DNA from: Serratia marcescens
GTDB lineage: Bacteria; Pseudomonadota; Gammaproteobacteria; Enterobacterales; Enterobacteriaceae
Assembly (NCBI RefSeq): GCF_029846115.1
Contig: NZ_JARVZZ010000001.1
Span: 558,001-622,000 of the forward strand
Direction: 5' to 3'
Length of the DNA stretch: 64,000 bases
Position numbers and translations under genes: made by a program. The notes beneath the pieces are model-generated. The model was not told the origin of the DNA. It searched no databases and saw nothing but the letters and a program-made list of their open reading frames with translations. Below are positions 1 to 12,470 of the stretch, piece by piece. Within the stretch, counting starts at the first letter, position 1, and the number at the start of each line of letters is the position of its first letter.

Positions 1-78
1 AAAATATTGATTGATGGCAACCAGCTCGTTGCCGAGCAGCTTGTTGAGATGAGCAATGATCTTTTTATCGCCTTTCAT
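1..78 (-). CDS. bfr: Bacterioferritin, N-terminal fragment
   Basis: Only the first 26 codons lie in the window; the gene runs off the left edge. The peptide begins [15 protein letters not shown], the usual start of heme-containing bacterioferritin, a 24-subunit iron-storage shell in the cytoplasm. A strong ribosome binding site (AGGAGGAG) precedes the ATG. It follows bfd on the same strand, the normal bfd-bfr pair in which Bfd reduces the heme to release stored iron. Identity is secure from the conserved start and the neighbour, although most of the protein is not visible. Confidence 0.9.
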   Translation of the reverse strand, partial: MKGDKKIIAHLNKLLGNELVAINQYF

Positions 79-151
79 AGGTAACTCCTCCTGGCCAGTT
101 CTAAAAGTGTAGAACCTGTAAGCCAAGAGTCAAAAATAACCTTACCCTTTG

Positions 152-346
152 TTAGGCAACTTCATGCATTGGGATGATAGTTCCGCGTTCCTCCACCATA
201 ATCTGTCTTGCCTGACGAATGCACTTTCCACAGTCGGTACCAATCGGCACAAGTTCACGCAGCTGCTTCATGGTATGGGGATTGTGCTGACGCACCGCAT
301 TACGGATCGCTTTGTCAGTCACCGCATTACACAGACATACATACAT
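152..346 (-). CDS. bfd: Bacterioferritin-associated ferredoxin Bfd
   Basis: A 64-residue [2Fe-2S] protein that passes electrons to bacterioferritin so that ferric iron is reduced and mobilised. The four cluster cysteines are C4, C6, C39 and C42 (CLC near the start, CGKC later), the Bfd fold signature. The start MYVCLCNAV is chosen over an ATG four codons upstream because it gives the E. coli length of 64 residues. It lies just upstream of bfr and downstream of the tuf terminator. E. coli has a chitinase gene between tufA and bfd that is missing here. Confidence 0.95.
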   Translation of the reverse strand: MYVCLCNAVTDKAIRNAVRQHNPHTMKQLRELVPIGTDCGKCIRQARQIMVEERGTIIPMHEVA

Positions 347-427
347 AGAGAGACTCACTTCTTAACCAATGCATTGAGTCTAAATAGGAATGGTTTTTAT
401 TTCAATTAAGATTTAAACAAATTGTAT

Positions 428-450
428 AAAAAAAGGGCACCGAAGTGCCC
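428..450 (-). terminator. Intrinsic terminator after tuf
   Basis: On the minus strand a 6-bp stem GGGCAC/GTGCCC closes a stable TTCG tetraloop and is followed by seven T. It lies 28 bases beyond the tuf stop and ends the str operon before bfd. The other strand also reads a T run after the stem, so it may work in both directions. Confidence 0.9.
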
Positions 451-477
451 TTTTTTGTGTCGAAAAATTATTCGCGA

Positions 478-1719
<1,242 letters not shown>

Positions 1720-1732
1720 TTAACCCTGCGGC

Positions 1733-3856
<2,124 letters not shown>

Positions 3857-3940
3857 CTATTCCTAGGGCGTTCAAGTTCAGTTAACCCAAGCGGGCCGAT
3901 TTGACGCGCCCGCTTGGTTAGCATGACTACAGCCGGGTGA

Positions 3941-4967
<1,027 letters not shown>

Positions 4968-4974
4968 ACGCAGA

Positions 4975-5003
4975 ATTTTAGGGCTGACCAGTATGGGTGT
5001 CAA
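4975..5003 (-). promoter_or_regulatory. sigma70 promoter of rpsL (str operon)
   Basis: TTGACA (5003-4998), a 17-bp spacer and TAAAAT (4980-4975) form an almost perfect sigma70 promoter. It would start transcription near 4968, about 85 nt before rpsL. It begins just after the tusB stop, so the str operon does not depend on read-through from tusDCB. Confidence 0.85.
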
Positions 5004-5025
5004 GAAATATACAACATCACTCTCA

Positions 5026-5313
5026 TTACCAGGCCATTTGGCTGCGGTGTTGTTCGGTTAATTCAACGAAGTGATTATAGCCGACGACAGTGATTTTGTG
5101 CGAAAAGTGACCAATCAGTCCCCGGGCTTCCAGGTCGTCCTGCAGCGCGTAAAGGGATATGGGGGCGGCGAGCAGCAATTCAAGATGGGCGCTGCCGGCA
5201 AGGCCGGCAAGCACGCCGTCCTGCAGCAGCAGCAGCGCGTCCCCCTCCGCCGTCAGGCGCAGCAGGGCGGGTAAGTCACATTGGTTTGGCGAATGGCTCA
5301 GGGTATAGAGCAT
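5026..5313 (-). CDS. tusB: Sulfur relay protein TusB
   Basis: TusB is a 95-residue DsrH-family subunit of the TusBCD complex, which carries persulfide sulfur from TusA to TusE for MnmA-catalysed 2-thiolation of U34 in tRNA-Lys, -Glu and -Gln. The ending HRSQMAW and the LLLLQDGV segment match the E. coli protein closely. It follows tusC with a 9-bp gap, and the rpsL promoter lies directly downstream. Confidence 0.93.
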   Translation of the reverse strand: MLYTLSHSPNQCDLPALLRLTAEGDALLLLQDGVLAGLAGSAHLELLLAAPISLYALQDDLEARGLIGHFSHKITVVGYNHFVELTEQHRSQMAW

Positions 5314-5322
5314 CAGAGGATC

Positions 5323-5682
5323 CTAAAACGTCATCACGGTGTCGTAGCCGGCCAGTTCGCGGCGCAGTTCGTCCGGCGCCAGCACCTCGGCATCCAGCAC
5401 CCAATCGGTCACCTGACCCAGCCCGCGTTCCTGCAGCGAAGCCTGGCACAGATAACACCTCTCCACGTCATACAGCGGCAGCACGCCGAAGGTGGCGATG
5501 TAATTGCGCGCCAAAATCTTTTCCGGTTGCTGGCCCGGCAACAGCTGCAATACGCCATCGCCGACAAAAAACACCCCCAAGTCTTCACTGAGCGCCGACG
5601 TGGCGAGCAGCGCATCCAGCCCTTCCCTGCCACCGGCGCCGCCGTGCGGCCCGTGGGTGAAAACAAAAGCGACTCGTTTCAT
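5323..5682 (-). CDS. tusC: Sulfur relay protein TusC
   Basis: TusC is the DsrF-family subunit of the hexameric TusBCD sulfur carrier. It has 119 residues including the conserved [14 protein letters not shown] and GVLQLLPGQ segments. Two ATG codons are in tandem; the second (5682) is chosen because it lies five bases from the GAGG ribosome binding site, while the first is only two bases away. It is 7 bp downstream of tusD in the same operon. Confidence 0.92.
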   Translation of the reverse strand: MKRVAFVFTHGPHGGAGGREGLDALLATSALSEDLGVFFVGDGVLQLLPGQQPEKILARNYIATFGVLPLYDVERCYLCQASLQERGLGQVTDWVLDAEVLAPDELRRELAGYDTVMTF

Positions 5683-5689
5683 CATATCC

Positions 5690-6079
5690 TCAGAACTGCA
5701 CCAGACGGTCGCAACTCAGCGACGCTTCAGCCAGGGAACCCAGCCCGCTCAGGGTAAAGCCGGGCTGCAGGTTGGCGCTTGCCAACCCCTGTTGCGCCGC
5801 CTCCTGCTCGTCGGTGACGCCACGGCGCAGCGCGGCAGCTACGCAGACGTTGAGCGCCACGCCGTGTTGCTGCGCCAACTGGGTCCAGCCGCGCACCAGG
5901 TCGAACTCGTCGCTGGCCGGCGCGGTCAGCTGGTTGGCGTTCAACACCCCTTCACGGTAGAAAAAGACGCTGGAAAGCCGGTGCCCTTTCGCCAACAAAG
6001 CCTGAGCGAACTGATAGGCGCTGCTGGCCTGCTGCGTGCCGTAAGCCGGGCCGGTGACCAACAGGCAATAATCGAGCAT
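5690..6079 (-). CDS. tusD: Sulfurtransferase TusD
   Basis: TusD is the catalytic subunit of TusBCD and accepts a persulfide on one cysteine, here C79 in [13 protein letters not shown] (C78 in E. coli). The product has 129 residues, with the family segment [19 protein letters not shown] near the start. The start is the ATG at 6079, which shares one base with the yheO stop (TGATG), implying translational coupling. A TTG one codon upstream is possible but unlikely. Confidence 0.93.
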   Translation of the reverse strand: MLDYCLLVTGPAYGTQQASSAYQFAQALLAKGHRLSSVFFYREGVLNANQLTAPASDEFDLVRGWTQLAQQHGVALNVCVAAALRRGVTDEQEAAQQGLASANLQPGFTLSGLGSLAEASLSCDRLVQF

Positions 6080-6801
6080 CAACGGTCGCTTCCCAACAGA
6101 TCGCCGCTCTTGAACTGGCGGATGTACAGATACACGGTGTGTTTGGAGATATTCAGGCGATCCGCCACCTGGTTGATCGCATCCTTGATGTCGAAGATGC
6201 CTTTCTCATAGAGGTTGAGCACCACCTGGCGATTCTTGGCGTTATTGGACACCGAGCGGTCGGCGTTCACCTCTTCGATGGTGAACTCGAGCGTCTGCGC
6301 CACCAGGTCGTCGACGGAAGACGCGAAATTCACCGACGACGGCACGTCCTGCGTGGCCGGCGGCATAAAGGTCTGCATGATCTGTGAGAACGGCATGTCA
6401 AGGTTCATGTTGATGCACAGCAAGCCGATCACCCGCTGCTCGCGATTGCGAATGGCGATGGTCACCGACTTCATCAACACGCCGCTCTTGGCGCGGGTAA
6501 AGTAGGCTTTCGACACGCTGCTGTCGTCTCCGGCCATGTCGTGCAGCATGCGCAGCGCCAGGTCGGTGATCGGCGAGCCGATTTTACGCCCGGTATGTTC
6601 ACCGTTGGCGATGCGTACCGCTGAGCTGTTCAGGTCTTCCAGCGCGTGCAATACGATCTCGCAATGGCCGCCGATCAACATCGCCAGCCCGTCGACCACC
6701 GCTTCATAGGATTTCAGGATTTCATGATCCGTCTGAGTAAACGGACGTTCATTCAGCAAATCAAGTTCGCTGGCTTCGCTGGATAAAAGCGAATTCGACA
6801 T
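6079..6801 (-). CDS. yheO: YheO family PAS/HTH transcriptional regulator
   Basis: A 240-residue protein matching E. coli YheO over its whole length. The N-terminal part is a YheO-type PAS-like domain; the C-terminal part, about residues 180-240, is a helix-turn-helix ([18 protein letters not shown]). Related DauR proteins respond to amino acids, but the YheO ligand is not known. The start [16 protein letters not shown] gives the E. coli length; the frame stays open 43 codons upstream without support. It overlaps tusD, so regulator and sulfur relay are probably co-transcribed. Confidence 0.88.
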   Translation of the reverse strand: MSNSLLSSEASELDLLNERPFTQTDHEILKSYEAVVDGLAMLIGGHCEIVLHALEDLNSSAVRIANGEHTGRKIGSPITDLALRMLHDMAGDDSSVSKAYFTRAKSGVLMKSVTIAIRNREQRVIGLLCINMNLDMPFSQIMQTFMPPATQDVPSSVNFASSVDDLVAQTLEFTIEEVNADRSVSNNAKNRQVVLNLYEKGIFDIKDAINQVADRLNISKHTVYLYIRQFKSGDLLGSDR

Positions 6802-7003
6802 CGAAGATACCACCCTCATAGATCGCCTGTGCCAGGGGGCGCAGCTAAAACCGCTCGGACCGGCTCGCTGCCGTCGTCGGCACGCCGCAGCGCGGCCGGC
6901 TGAGAGCGGCATCGAACGGCACGATGACATCCGCGGGCGAGGCGGCCGGGAACAATTTTAGGTACACGCCCTAAGGGGCAGACGCATGACTGATAAGTCA
7001 GAA

Positions 7004-7032
7004 TTATTAGTCTAGCAAAGCGGTCGGAGCAA
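7004..7032 (-). promoter_or_regulatory. Candidate promoter of yheO-tusDCB
   Basis: TTGCTC (7032-7027), 17 bp, TAATAA (7009-7004). The match is moderate. It would give a leader of about 200 nt before yheO. The rest of the 373-bp gap 6802-7174 holds the fkpA terminator and no convincing gene. Confidence 0.35.
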
Positions 7033-7120
7033 AGTCCTTGCGTTTGCGCGTGGTATTGACGTTAAGCCCGATGCCCGGCAGGCGTCAAGCGTTCAATGGA
7101 GAGAGAGGCGGCGGCTGCCG

Positions 7121-7155
7121 AAATGAAAACCGCCGCGGAAAGCATCCGCGGCGGT
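7121..7155 (-). terminator. Intrinsic terminator after fkpA
   Basis: A perfect 11-bp stem ACCGCCGCGGA/TCCGCGGCGGT with a 5-nt loop is followed on the minus strand by TTTCATTT. It begins about 20 bases beyond the fkpA stop. Confidence 0.85.
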
Positions 7156-7174
7156 GGCAAACAGAGCGACGATG

Positions 7175-8014
7175 TTATTTCGCTTTAGCGTCAGCTTTCG
7201 CATCAGCCGGTTTTTCGGCTTTAGCGTCGGCTTTCGGCGCCGCTTTCACGTCCAGCAGCTCAACGTCAAAGACCAGCGTGGAGTTAGCCGGGATGCCCGG
7301 AACGCCGGTTTTGCCGTAGGCCAATGCAGGTGGGATCACCAGCTTGATTTTGCCGCCTTTCTTGATGTGCTTCAGGCCTTCGGTCCAGCCTGGGATCACG
7401 CCGTCCAGACGGAACGACAGCGGCTCGCCGCGGGTGTAGGAATTATCGAACTCGGTACCGTCGGTCAGGGTGCCTTTGTAGTTCACTACCACGGTATCGC
7501 TGTCTTTCGGAGCTTCACCCGCGCCCGGCTTCTCTACCTGGTACAGCAGGCCGGATTCGGTTTTCTTCACGCCTTTTTCTTTAGCGAAGCTATCGCGGTA
7601 CTTGGCGCCTTTGGTTTCGTTGTCCTTGGCGTCCTGTTCCATCTTCGCCTGAGCAGAAGCCTTCACGCGCGCTTCGAAGCCCTGCAGGGTCTTCTCGATG
7701 TCGGCATCGTTCAGCTTGCTCTTGTTGGCGAACGCGTCCTGAACGCCGGCAATCAGCTGATCTTTGTCCAGCTTGATACCCAGCTTCTCTTGCTCTTTCA
7801 GAGAGTTGTCCATGTAACGGCCGAGAGAGGCGCCCAGTGCGTAGGCCGCTTGCTCGTCGTCGTTTTTGAACTTGCCGGTGCTCGGTGCTGCCGCCGCGTC
7901 CGCTGGTTTAGCGGCTTCTGCCGGTTTGGCGGCATCGGCTGCCATGACCTGGGTCGCGTTCAGAGCAAAAGCCATGGTGGTTGCCAGAAGCGTGACTTTA
8001 AACAAAGATTTCAT
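7175..8014 (-). CDS. fkpA: Periplasmic FKBP-type peptidyl-prolyl isomerase FkpA
   Basis: FkpA is a periplasmic proline isomerase and chaperone. The 279-residue product has a signal peptide ending at TQVMA (residue 25), an N-terminal helical dimerisation domain (about 45-140) and an FKBP domain (about 145-250) with VNYKGTLTDGTEFDNSY and VIPGWTEGL. Alanine/lysine/proline-rich tracts lie after the signal peptide and in the tail, which is longer than in E. coli. The start at 8014 has GGAG six bases upstream. A sigmaE-like promoter lies 117 bp upstream. Confidence 0.95.
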   Translation of the reverse strand: MKSLFKVTLLATTMAFALNATQVMAADAAKPAEAAKPADAAAAPSTGKFKNDDEQAAYALGASLGRYMDNSLKEQEKLGIKLDKDQLIAGVQDAFANKSKLNDADIEKTLQGFEARVKASAQAKMEQDAKDNETKGAKYRDSFAKEKGVKKTESGLLYQVEKPGAGEAPKDSDTVVVNYKGTLTDGTEFDNSYTRGEPLSFRLDGVIPGWTEGLKHIKKGGKIKLVIPPALAYGKTGVPGIPANSTLVFDVELLDVKAAPKADAKAEKPADAKADAKAK

Positions 8015-8130
8015 CCATTTCTCCAGTGTCTGAAGCAATGCCCCAAACAATCATTAGGTAAGATAACCGGGCTACTATAGCTGCCTGAAACAAAACAAAA
8101 CAGTCGCACAGGTAACCAATCGAGTCAAAG

Positions 8131-8158
8131 TGTGACTCCCGCTTTGCCAAGAAGTTTC
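8131..8158 (-). promoter_or_regulatory. Candidate sigmaE promoter of fkpA
   Basis: GAAACTT (8158-8152), 15 bp, GTCACA (8136-8131) resembles the RpoE consensus GGAACTT-N15-GTCAAA. E. coli fkpA is known to be RpoE-dependent. The 356-bp gap 8015-8370 between divergent fkpA and slyX otherwise shows no gene. Confidence 0.5.
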
Positions 8159-8370
8159 CCACCGTGTGCTACTCGCATGATAAATCAGATTTTTCTTGCA
8201 GAATATTCGGCGAGGTTAGCAAAAAACGGCGTATCGGGCGCGCAACTTTTCAGCACTTTACACTGCCGATCGCAACGTTGCGCGCCGTCTGGAGAAATAG
8301 CGCGAGCAAACCCGGCGCCAGCTGTTACCATAGCGCCGAATCAGGATTTTATCGCGTCAGAGGTAGCCCC

Positions 8371-8598
8371 ATGCACAACGCCGACATTCAACGCCTGCTA
8401 CAGCGGCTTGAAGAACTGGAGAGCCGTCAGGCTTTCCAAGAGCTCACCATCGAAGAGCTCAACCAGACCGTTACCCAGCATCAAATGGAAATGCTGAAGA
8501 TGCGCGAACATTTGCGCATGTTGACCGACAAGCTTCGCTCGACCCAAACCTCAATGATCGCCTCGCAATCGGAAGAAACCCCTCCGCCGCACTATTGA
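8371..8598 (+). CDS. slyX: SlyX family coiled-coil protein
   Basis: A 75-residue protein whose central part (about residues 8-58) is a heptad-rich coiled coil: [22 protein letters not shown] and following. The ending EETPPPHY is typical of SlyX. Its molecular role is unknown. It is divergent from fkpA, as in E. coli. In E. coli slyD is close by; here a three-gene accessory module separates slyX from slyD. The start is the ATG eight bases after AGAGG. Confidence 0.88.
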   Translation: MHNADIQRLLQRLEELESRQAFQELTIEELNQTVTQHQMEMLKMREHLRMLTDKLRSTQTSMIASQSEETPPPHY

Positions 8599-8613
8599 GG
8601 GCCCGCCATGCGG

Positions 8614-9786
8614 TTATTTCAGGCGTGCCAGCCCTTCGACGGCACGCTCGAGATACCGGCGCGGGCACCCCAGGTTGATGCGGATAAAACCGCTCCCCTG
8701 CGGGCCGAAACCGCTGCCCATCGACGGTGCCAGCTTCGCCACCGCCACCAGCGCCTGCTGCAAGTCAGCATCGTTCAAACCCAGCGAGCGGCAATCCAGC
8801 CAGGCGAGATAAGTCCCTTCAGCCTGGGTCATTGCACACCAGGGCGCGGCGGCCGCCAGCGCCTGCTCAAACCAGCGCCGATTCTCCGCCAGGTAGTCGA
8901 GCAGCTCATCAAGCCAGGCTGCGCCCCGTTGATAGGCCGCGGTCGCCGCCGTCATCGACAGCGCGTTGAATACATCCAGCCCGTGGGCGTTCAGCCGATC
9001 GACAAACGCCTGCCGAAGCCGGGCGTTGGGGATCAGGAAATTCGAAATGCGCAGCGAGGAGAGGCCGAACGTTTTGCTGGCGGACGTCGCCGCAATCACC
9101 CGCTCGCGATATTCCTCGCCCAGATGCAACACCGACGTAAACGTCTCGCCGGGCAGCAGCAAATCGGCCCAAATTTCATCGGAGATCACCGTGACATCGT
9201 GGGCGTGACAGAGCGCCATAAGCCGCTCCAGTTCATCGCGGCGCCAGCAACGGCCGGTCGGATTGTGCGGATTGCACAGCAACAACAGCGGCGGTTTACG
9301 CTGCGCCAGACAGGCGGCCAGCCGATCGAAATCGATCCGGTATCCCTGCGGGGTTTCCAGCAGCGGGTTTTCAATCACCTCTCTGCCGTTCATGGTGACT
9401 ATCTTGGCGAACGAGCCATAGTACGGCCCCTGCACCACCACCCCGTCCCCCGGCTTGCTGAGCAGTTGGATCAGCATCGCCAACCCCGGTACTACCCCTT
9501 CAATCGACGTGAACCATTCGCGCCGCAGCGGCAAGCCGTGCCGCTTGGCAAACCAGTCGATCGCCGCCTGATAGTAAGCGTCGTCGCGTTCGCTGTAGCC
9601 AAAGACGCCGTGCTCCACCCGCTGATGCAGCGCCTGCTGCACCTCTGGCGGGCACGGAAAGTCGAAATCGGACACCCACATCGGCAACAGCTCGCTGCCG
9701 TCCAGTTGCAGATAGCGGTCGATGAAGTCCCACTTCACGGAGCCGGTGTTGTGGCGATCGATGATGGCGTTGAAATGACTCGTCAT
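8614..9786 (-). CDS. PatB/MalY-family PLP-dependent C-S lyase
   Basis: A fold-type I PLP enzyme of 390 residues. Family members cleave C-S bonds of cystathionine and cysteine S-conjugates, or act as aminotransferases. Visible motifs are CNPHNPTG (171-178), ISDEIW with the cofactor Asp at about 203, and the PLP lysine K238 in SASKTFGL. It fits the PatB branch better than E. coli MalY, so no gene symbol is given. The ATG follows the nhaC stop by one base and its ribosome binding site AAGGAAG lies inside nhaC, so the two are co-expressed. The substrate cannot be read from the sequence. Confidence 0.82.
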   Translation of the reverse strand: MTSHFNAIIDRHNTGSVKWDFIDRYLQLDGSELLPMWVSDFDFPCPPEVQQALHQRVEHGVFGYSERDDAYYQAAIDWFAKRHGLPLRREWFTSIEGVVPGLAMLIQLLSKPGDGVVVQGPYYGSFAKIVTMNGREVIENPLLETPQGYRIDFDRLAACLAQRKPPLLLLCNPHNPTGRCWRRDELERLMALCHAHDVTVISDEIWADLLLPGETFTSVLHLGEEYRERVIAATSASKTFGLSSLRISNFLIPNARLRQAFVDRLNAHGLDVFNALSMTAATAAYQRGAAWLDELLDYLAENRRWFEQALAAAAPWCAMTQAEGTYLAWLDCRSLGLNDADLQQALVAVAKLAPSMGSGFGPQGSGFIRINLGCPRRYLERAVEGLARLK

Positions 9787-9787
9787 G

Positions 9788-11227
9788 TCAGGCTTCCTTA
9801 CGCTGCAAGTCGTGCTGAGGTTGGAGTTTGGCGATACCGAAGCCGGTGAACCCATAAATCAGGGCGAACACCACCGCGGCATAACATTGGATCGCCCACG
9901 GCAGCAGATCGAGCGTGCTGACCCCCAGCGTGGTCGCCATGTAAATACCGGCGGCCGTCCACGGGATCAGCGGTTCAATGACGGTGCCCGCATCTTCGAC
10001 GGTGCGCGACAGATTTTTGTTGTCCAGCCCCATGCGTCGATAGGCCCCTTTGAACAGCTCCGCCGGGATCAGCAGTGCCAGCTTGCCGTCGCTGGTCGCG
10101 CCGGTCACCAGGATAGTGGTGGCAACGGTGGCGGCGATCAGCTGGCCGGTGGTGTGCACCACTTTCAGCAGCCGGCTGATGATCACCGTCAGCGCGCCGG
10201 TCAGCGTCAGGGCACCGGCGAAGGAAAAGGCGCAGAACACCAGCAGGATCGTACTCATCATCGAGAACATGCCGCCGCGGTTCAGCAGGCGCGGCACATC
10301 GGCGACGATCCCCTCAACGTTGTGGCCCTGAGTGGCGAACATCGAAAGATTGAAACCGTCCATCAACGCATTCAGCCCCTGCTGCAGGCTAAAGCCTTGC
10401 AGCGCGACGCCGATGGCGATCGCCAACGCGCAGGCGGCCAGCATGACGGGGATCACCGGCCGTTTGGTCACCGCGCCCCATAGCACCAGCACCGGCGGCA
10501 GGATCAGCAGCAGATTGAAGTGGTACAGCCCTTCGAGCGCGCCGACGATTTCGGTCACTTTTTCCGGCGTTGCCACGCTGCCCACCGCGCCGGTGTGGCC
10601 GGCGATCAGGTACACCACGGCGGCCAGGATGAAGCTCGGCAGCGTCGTGTACATCAAATGCTGGATATGGCTGTAGAGATCGGTATCCGCGACGATAGCC
10701 GCGAAGTTCGTCGAATCGGACAACGGCGAAATTTTGTCGCCGAAGTAAGCGCCGGACACCACCGCCCCGGCAGCGGCGGCCAGCGGCACGTCCAGACCGG
10801 CGGCCACGCCCATCAGCGCCACGCCCACGGTGCCGGCCGCTCCCCACGAGGTACCGGTGCACACCGAGATCACGCTGGTGATGAAGAACGCGGCGATCAG
10901 AATGTATTGGGGGCTAATCAGCTTCAGCCCCCAATACACCATGTAAGGAATTGTGCCGCTGATCATCCAGGTGCCGATCAGGCCGCCCACGCAGATCAGA
11001 ATCAGGATAACCGGCATCGCCTTCGCCAGCTTGGCCACGATGGCCTCGATGATGTCGTCCCAGCGGTAGCCTTGCCACCAGGCCAACGCGGCGGCGATGG
11101 CGGCGGAAACCAGCAGCAGCGGTTCAATACGCAGGCCAAACTGGCCATAGCCGATGATGAGCAGCAACAGCATGGCCACAATCGGCAGCGTCGCCAGCCC
11201 AAGGTTGAGCGTTTTCTTATTATCCAT
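9788..11227 (-). CDS. nhaC: NhaC-family Na+/H+ antiporter-like transporter
   Basis: A 479-residue membrane protein with about 11 hydrophobic segments, including the conserved GTSWGAAGTVGVALMG and SGAYFGDKISPLSDSTN stretches of the NhaC family. Some members exchange sodium for protons and others exchange organic acids (MleN-type), so the true substrate is open. The start at 11227 follows CAGGAG by six bases. It is the first gene of a two-gene unit with the C-S lyase, and a LacI-family operator lies about 80 bp upstream. Confidence 0.82.
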   Translation of the reverse strand: MDNKKTLNLGLATLPIVAMLLLLIIGYGQFGLRIEPLLLVSAAIAAALAWWQGYRWDDIIEAIVAKLAKAMPVILILICVGGLIGTWMISGTIPYMVYWGLKLISPQYILIAAFFITSVISVCTGTSWGAAGTVGVALMGVAAGLDVPLAAAAGAVVSGAYFGDKISPLSDSTNFAAIVADTDLYSHIQHLMYTTLPSFILAAVVYLIAGHTGAVGSVATPEKVTEIVGALEGLYHFNLLLILPPVLVLWGAVTKRPVIPVMLAACALAIAIGVALQGFSLQQGLNALMDGFNLSMFATQGHNVEGIVADVPRLLNRGGMFSMMSTILLVFCAFSFAGALTLTGALTVIISRLLKVVHTTGQLIAATVATTILVTGATSDGKLALLIPAELFKGAYRRMGLDNKNLSRTVEDAGTVIEPLIPWTAAGIYMATTLGVSTLDLLPWAIQCYAAVVFALIYGFTGFGIAKLQPQHDLQRKEA

Positions 11228-11306
11228 ATACGGCTCCTGTTGAAGATGGGGTACTGCAACAGCGTAATGGCTTCGATAATCGGAGGGTGTGAGCGCAGGC
11301 AACCAA

Positions 11307-11326
11307 CCATGTAATCGGTTTCATGG
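11307..11326 (-). promoter_or_regulatory. GalR/LacI-type operator before nhaC
   Basis: The 20-bp dyad has CCATG/CATGG ends and a core TGTAATCGGTTTCA (11310-11323) that fits the GalR-type pattern TGnAAnCGnTTnCA at every fixed position. It lies between the regulator gene and nhaC, so the adjacent LacI-family protein is the obvious ligand. A possible promoter (TTGCCT-N17-TTATCG) lies just downstream. Confidence 0.65.
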
Positions 11327-11349
11327 GCTAACGTTGTGTGAGCCGTCTC

Positions 11350-12378
11350 TCATTCGCCGCGCTTGCTTTGCTCATGCGGATCGCCGTCGGCTACGGAGTC
11401 TCGCAGGATAAGCTCGGCCGAAAAGCGGTTGTTCTGCGGCGCGACGTCGCTGCCGCTGTGGATCTGCAGCGCCAGGCGCGCGGCGCGTCGGGCCATTTTC
11501 TCGATGGGGTAATGCACCGTGGTCAGCGAAGGGTGGAGATATTTCGCCAGGGCAATGTCGTCAAAGCCAACGATCGACAGCGCCTCGGGCAGCTGAATAT
11601 GCCGTTGGTGGCAGGTGCGCATCATGCCGGCGGCCATCACGTCGTTGAAGGTCACTGCGGCGGTGAAGCGTGGGTCGCTGGCCAGCACGCGCTCGGCCGC
11701 CAGTTCGCCCCCTCTCTCGTTGAAGGGTACGCTGATGATCCAGACCCCGGGCACCTCAATGCCGGCGGCGGCCATGGCCTTGCGGTAACCCGCTAACCGC
11801 TGCGCGCGGTCGTCAATCGGCAGATCCGCCGTCACGCAGGCGATTCTCCGATGCCCCTGGCGAATGAGCAGCTCGGTCGCCGCCTGCGCCGCATTGGCGT
11901 TGTCGAGCCAGATGCAACGGTTGGCGATGGCGGGCAGATAACGATTGATCAGCACCAGCGCAGGCGTGTGGGCGGCGTAGCGCAGCAGCTCCTCCTCCCC
12001 CATGCGCGTGACGTGCGCCACGATGGCTTCGCATCCCTGGTTGATGAGAAAGTCGAGGCCGCTTTTTTCCAATTCGGCCTGATGTCCGCCGCTGCACAAC
12101 ATCAAACGTACGCCGGCCTGGCGCGTGATGTCTTCCACGCCCCGCGCCAGGCGCGAGAAAAACGGATCGTCGAGGTTGCCGGTCAGCAATCCCAGCATAT
12201 TGCCGCTTCTTTTCGCCAGCGCCAGCGCGGCGGCGTTACGGTGATAGTTAAACTCGCGCATCGCCTTCTCGACGCGTTCGCGGGTCACCGGTTCAACGTA
12301 GGCGGTATTATTGATCACCCGGCTGACGGTGGCCGTGGAAACGCCGGCGCGCCGCGCAACGTCTTTCATGGTGGCCAT
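11350..12378 (-). CDS. LacI/GalR-family transcriptional regulator
   Basis: A 342-residue regulator. The N-terminal helix-turn-helix is TMKDVARRAGVSTATVSRVI (residues 3-22) with the hinge helix near 50-60 (AALALAKRSG); residues 62-330 form the periplasmic-binding-like effector domain. It reads in the same direction as nhaC and the C-S lyase, 122 bp upstream of nhaC. The dyad in that gap is its likely target. The effector is unknown; a sulfur amino-acid conjugate or related metabolite would fit the neighbours, but this is inference. Confidence 0.85.
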   Translation of the reverse strand: MATMKDVARRAGVSTATVSRVINNTAYVEPVTRERVEKAMREFNYHRNAAALALAKRSGNMLGLLTGNLDDPFFSRLARGVEDITRQAGVRLMLCSGGHQAELEKSGLDFLINQGCEAIVAHVTRMGEEELLRYAAHTPALVLINRYLPAIANRCIWLDNANAAQAATELLIRQGHRRIACVTADLPIDDRAQRLAGYRKAMAAAGIEVPGVWIISVPFNERGGELAAERVLASDPRFTAAVTFNDVMAAGMMRTCHQRHIQLPEALSIVGFDDIALAKYLHPSLTTVHYPIEKMARRAARLALQIHSGSDVAPQNNRFSAELILRDSVADGDPHEQSKRGE

Positions 12379-12421
12379 GGCATGTCCTGTTATACCGTTC
12401 GGCGCCCGTTGCGCCGCGCAT

Positions 12422-12446
12422 AAAAAAGGGCAGCCGATGGCTGCCC
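12422..12446 (-). terminator. Intrinsic terminator after slyD
   Basis: A perfect 8-bp stem GGGCAGCC/GGCTGCCC with a 3-nt loop is followed on the minus strand by TTTTTT. It separates slyD from the LacI-family gene downstream. Confidence 0.9.
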
Positions 12447-12470
12447 TCTTGTCTCGTCACTGCGATCTGC

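Noticed and set aside
347..427. Possible Fur box upstream of bfd
   Set aside because: The AT-rich stretch matches the 19-bp Fur consensus at only about half the positions, so it is not reported as a site.
6802..6930. N-terminal extension of yheO
   Set aside because: The upstream 43 codons are arginine-rich noise in the intergenic region and are not part of the YheO family.
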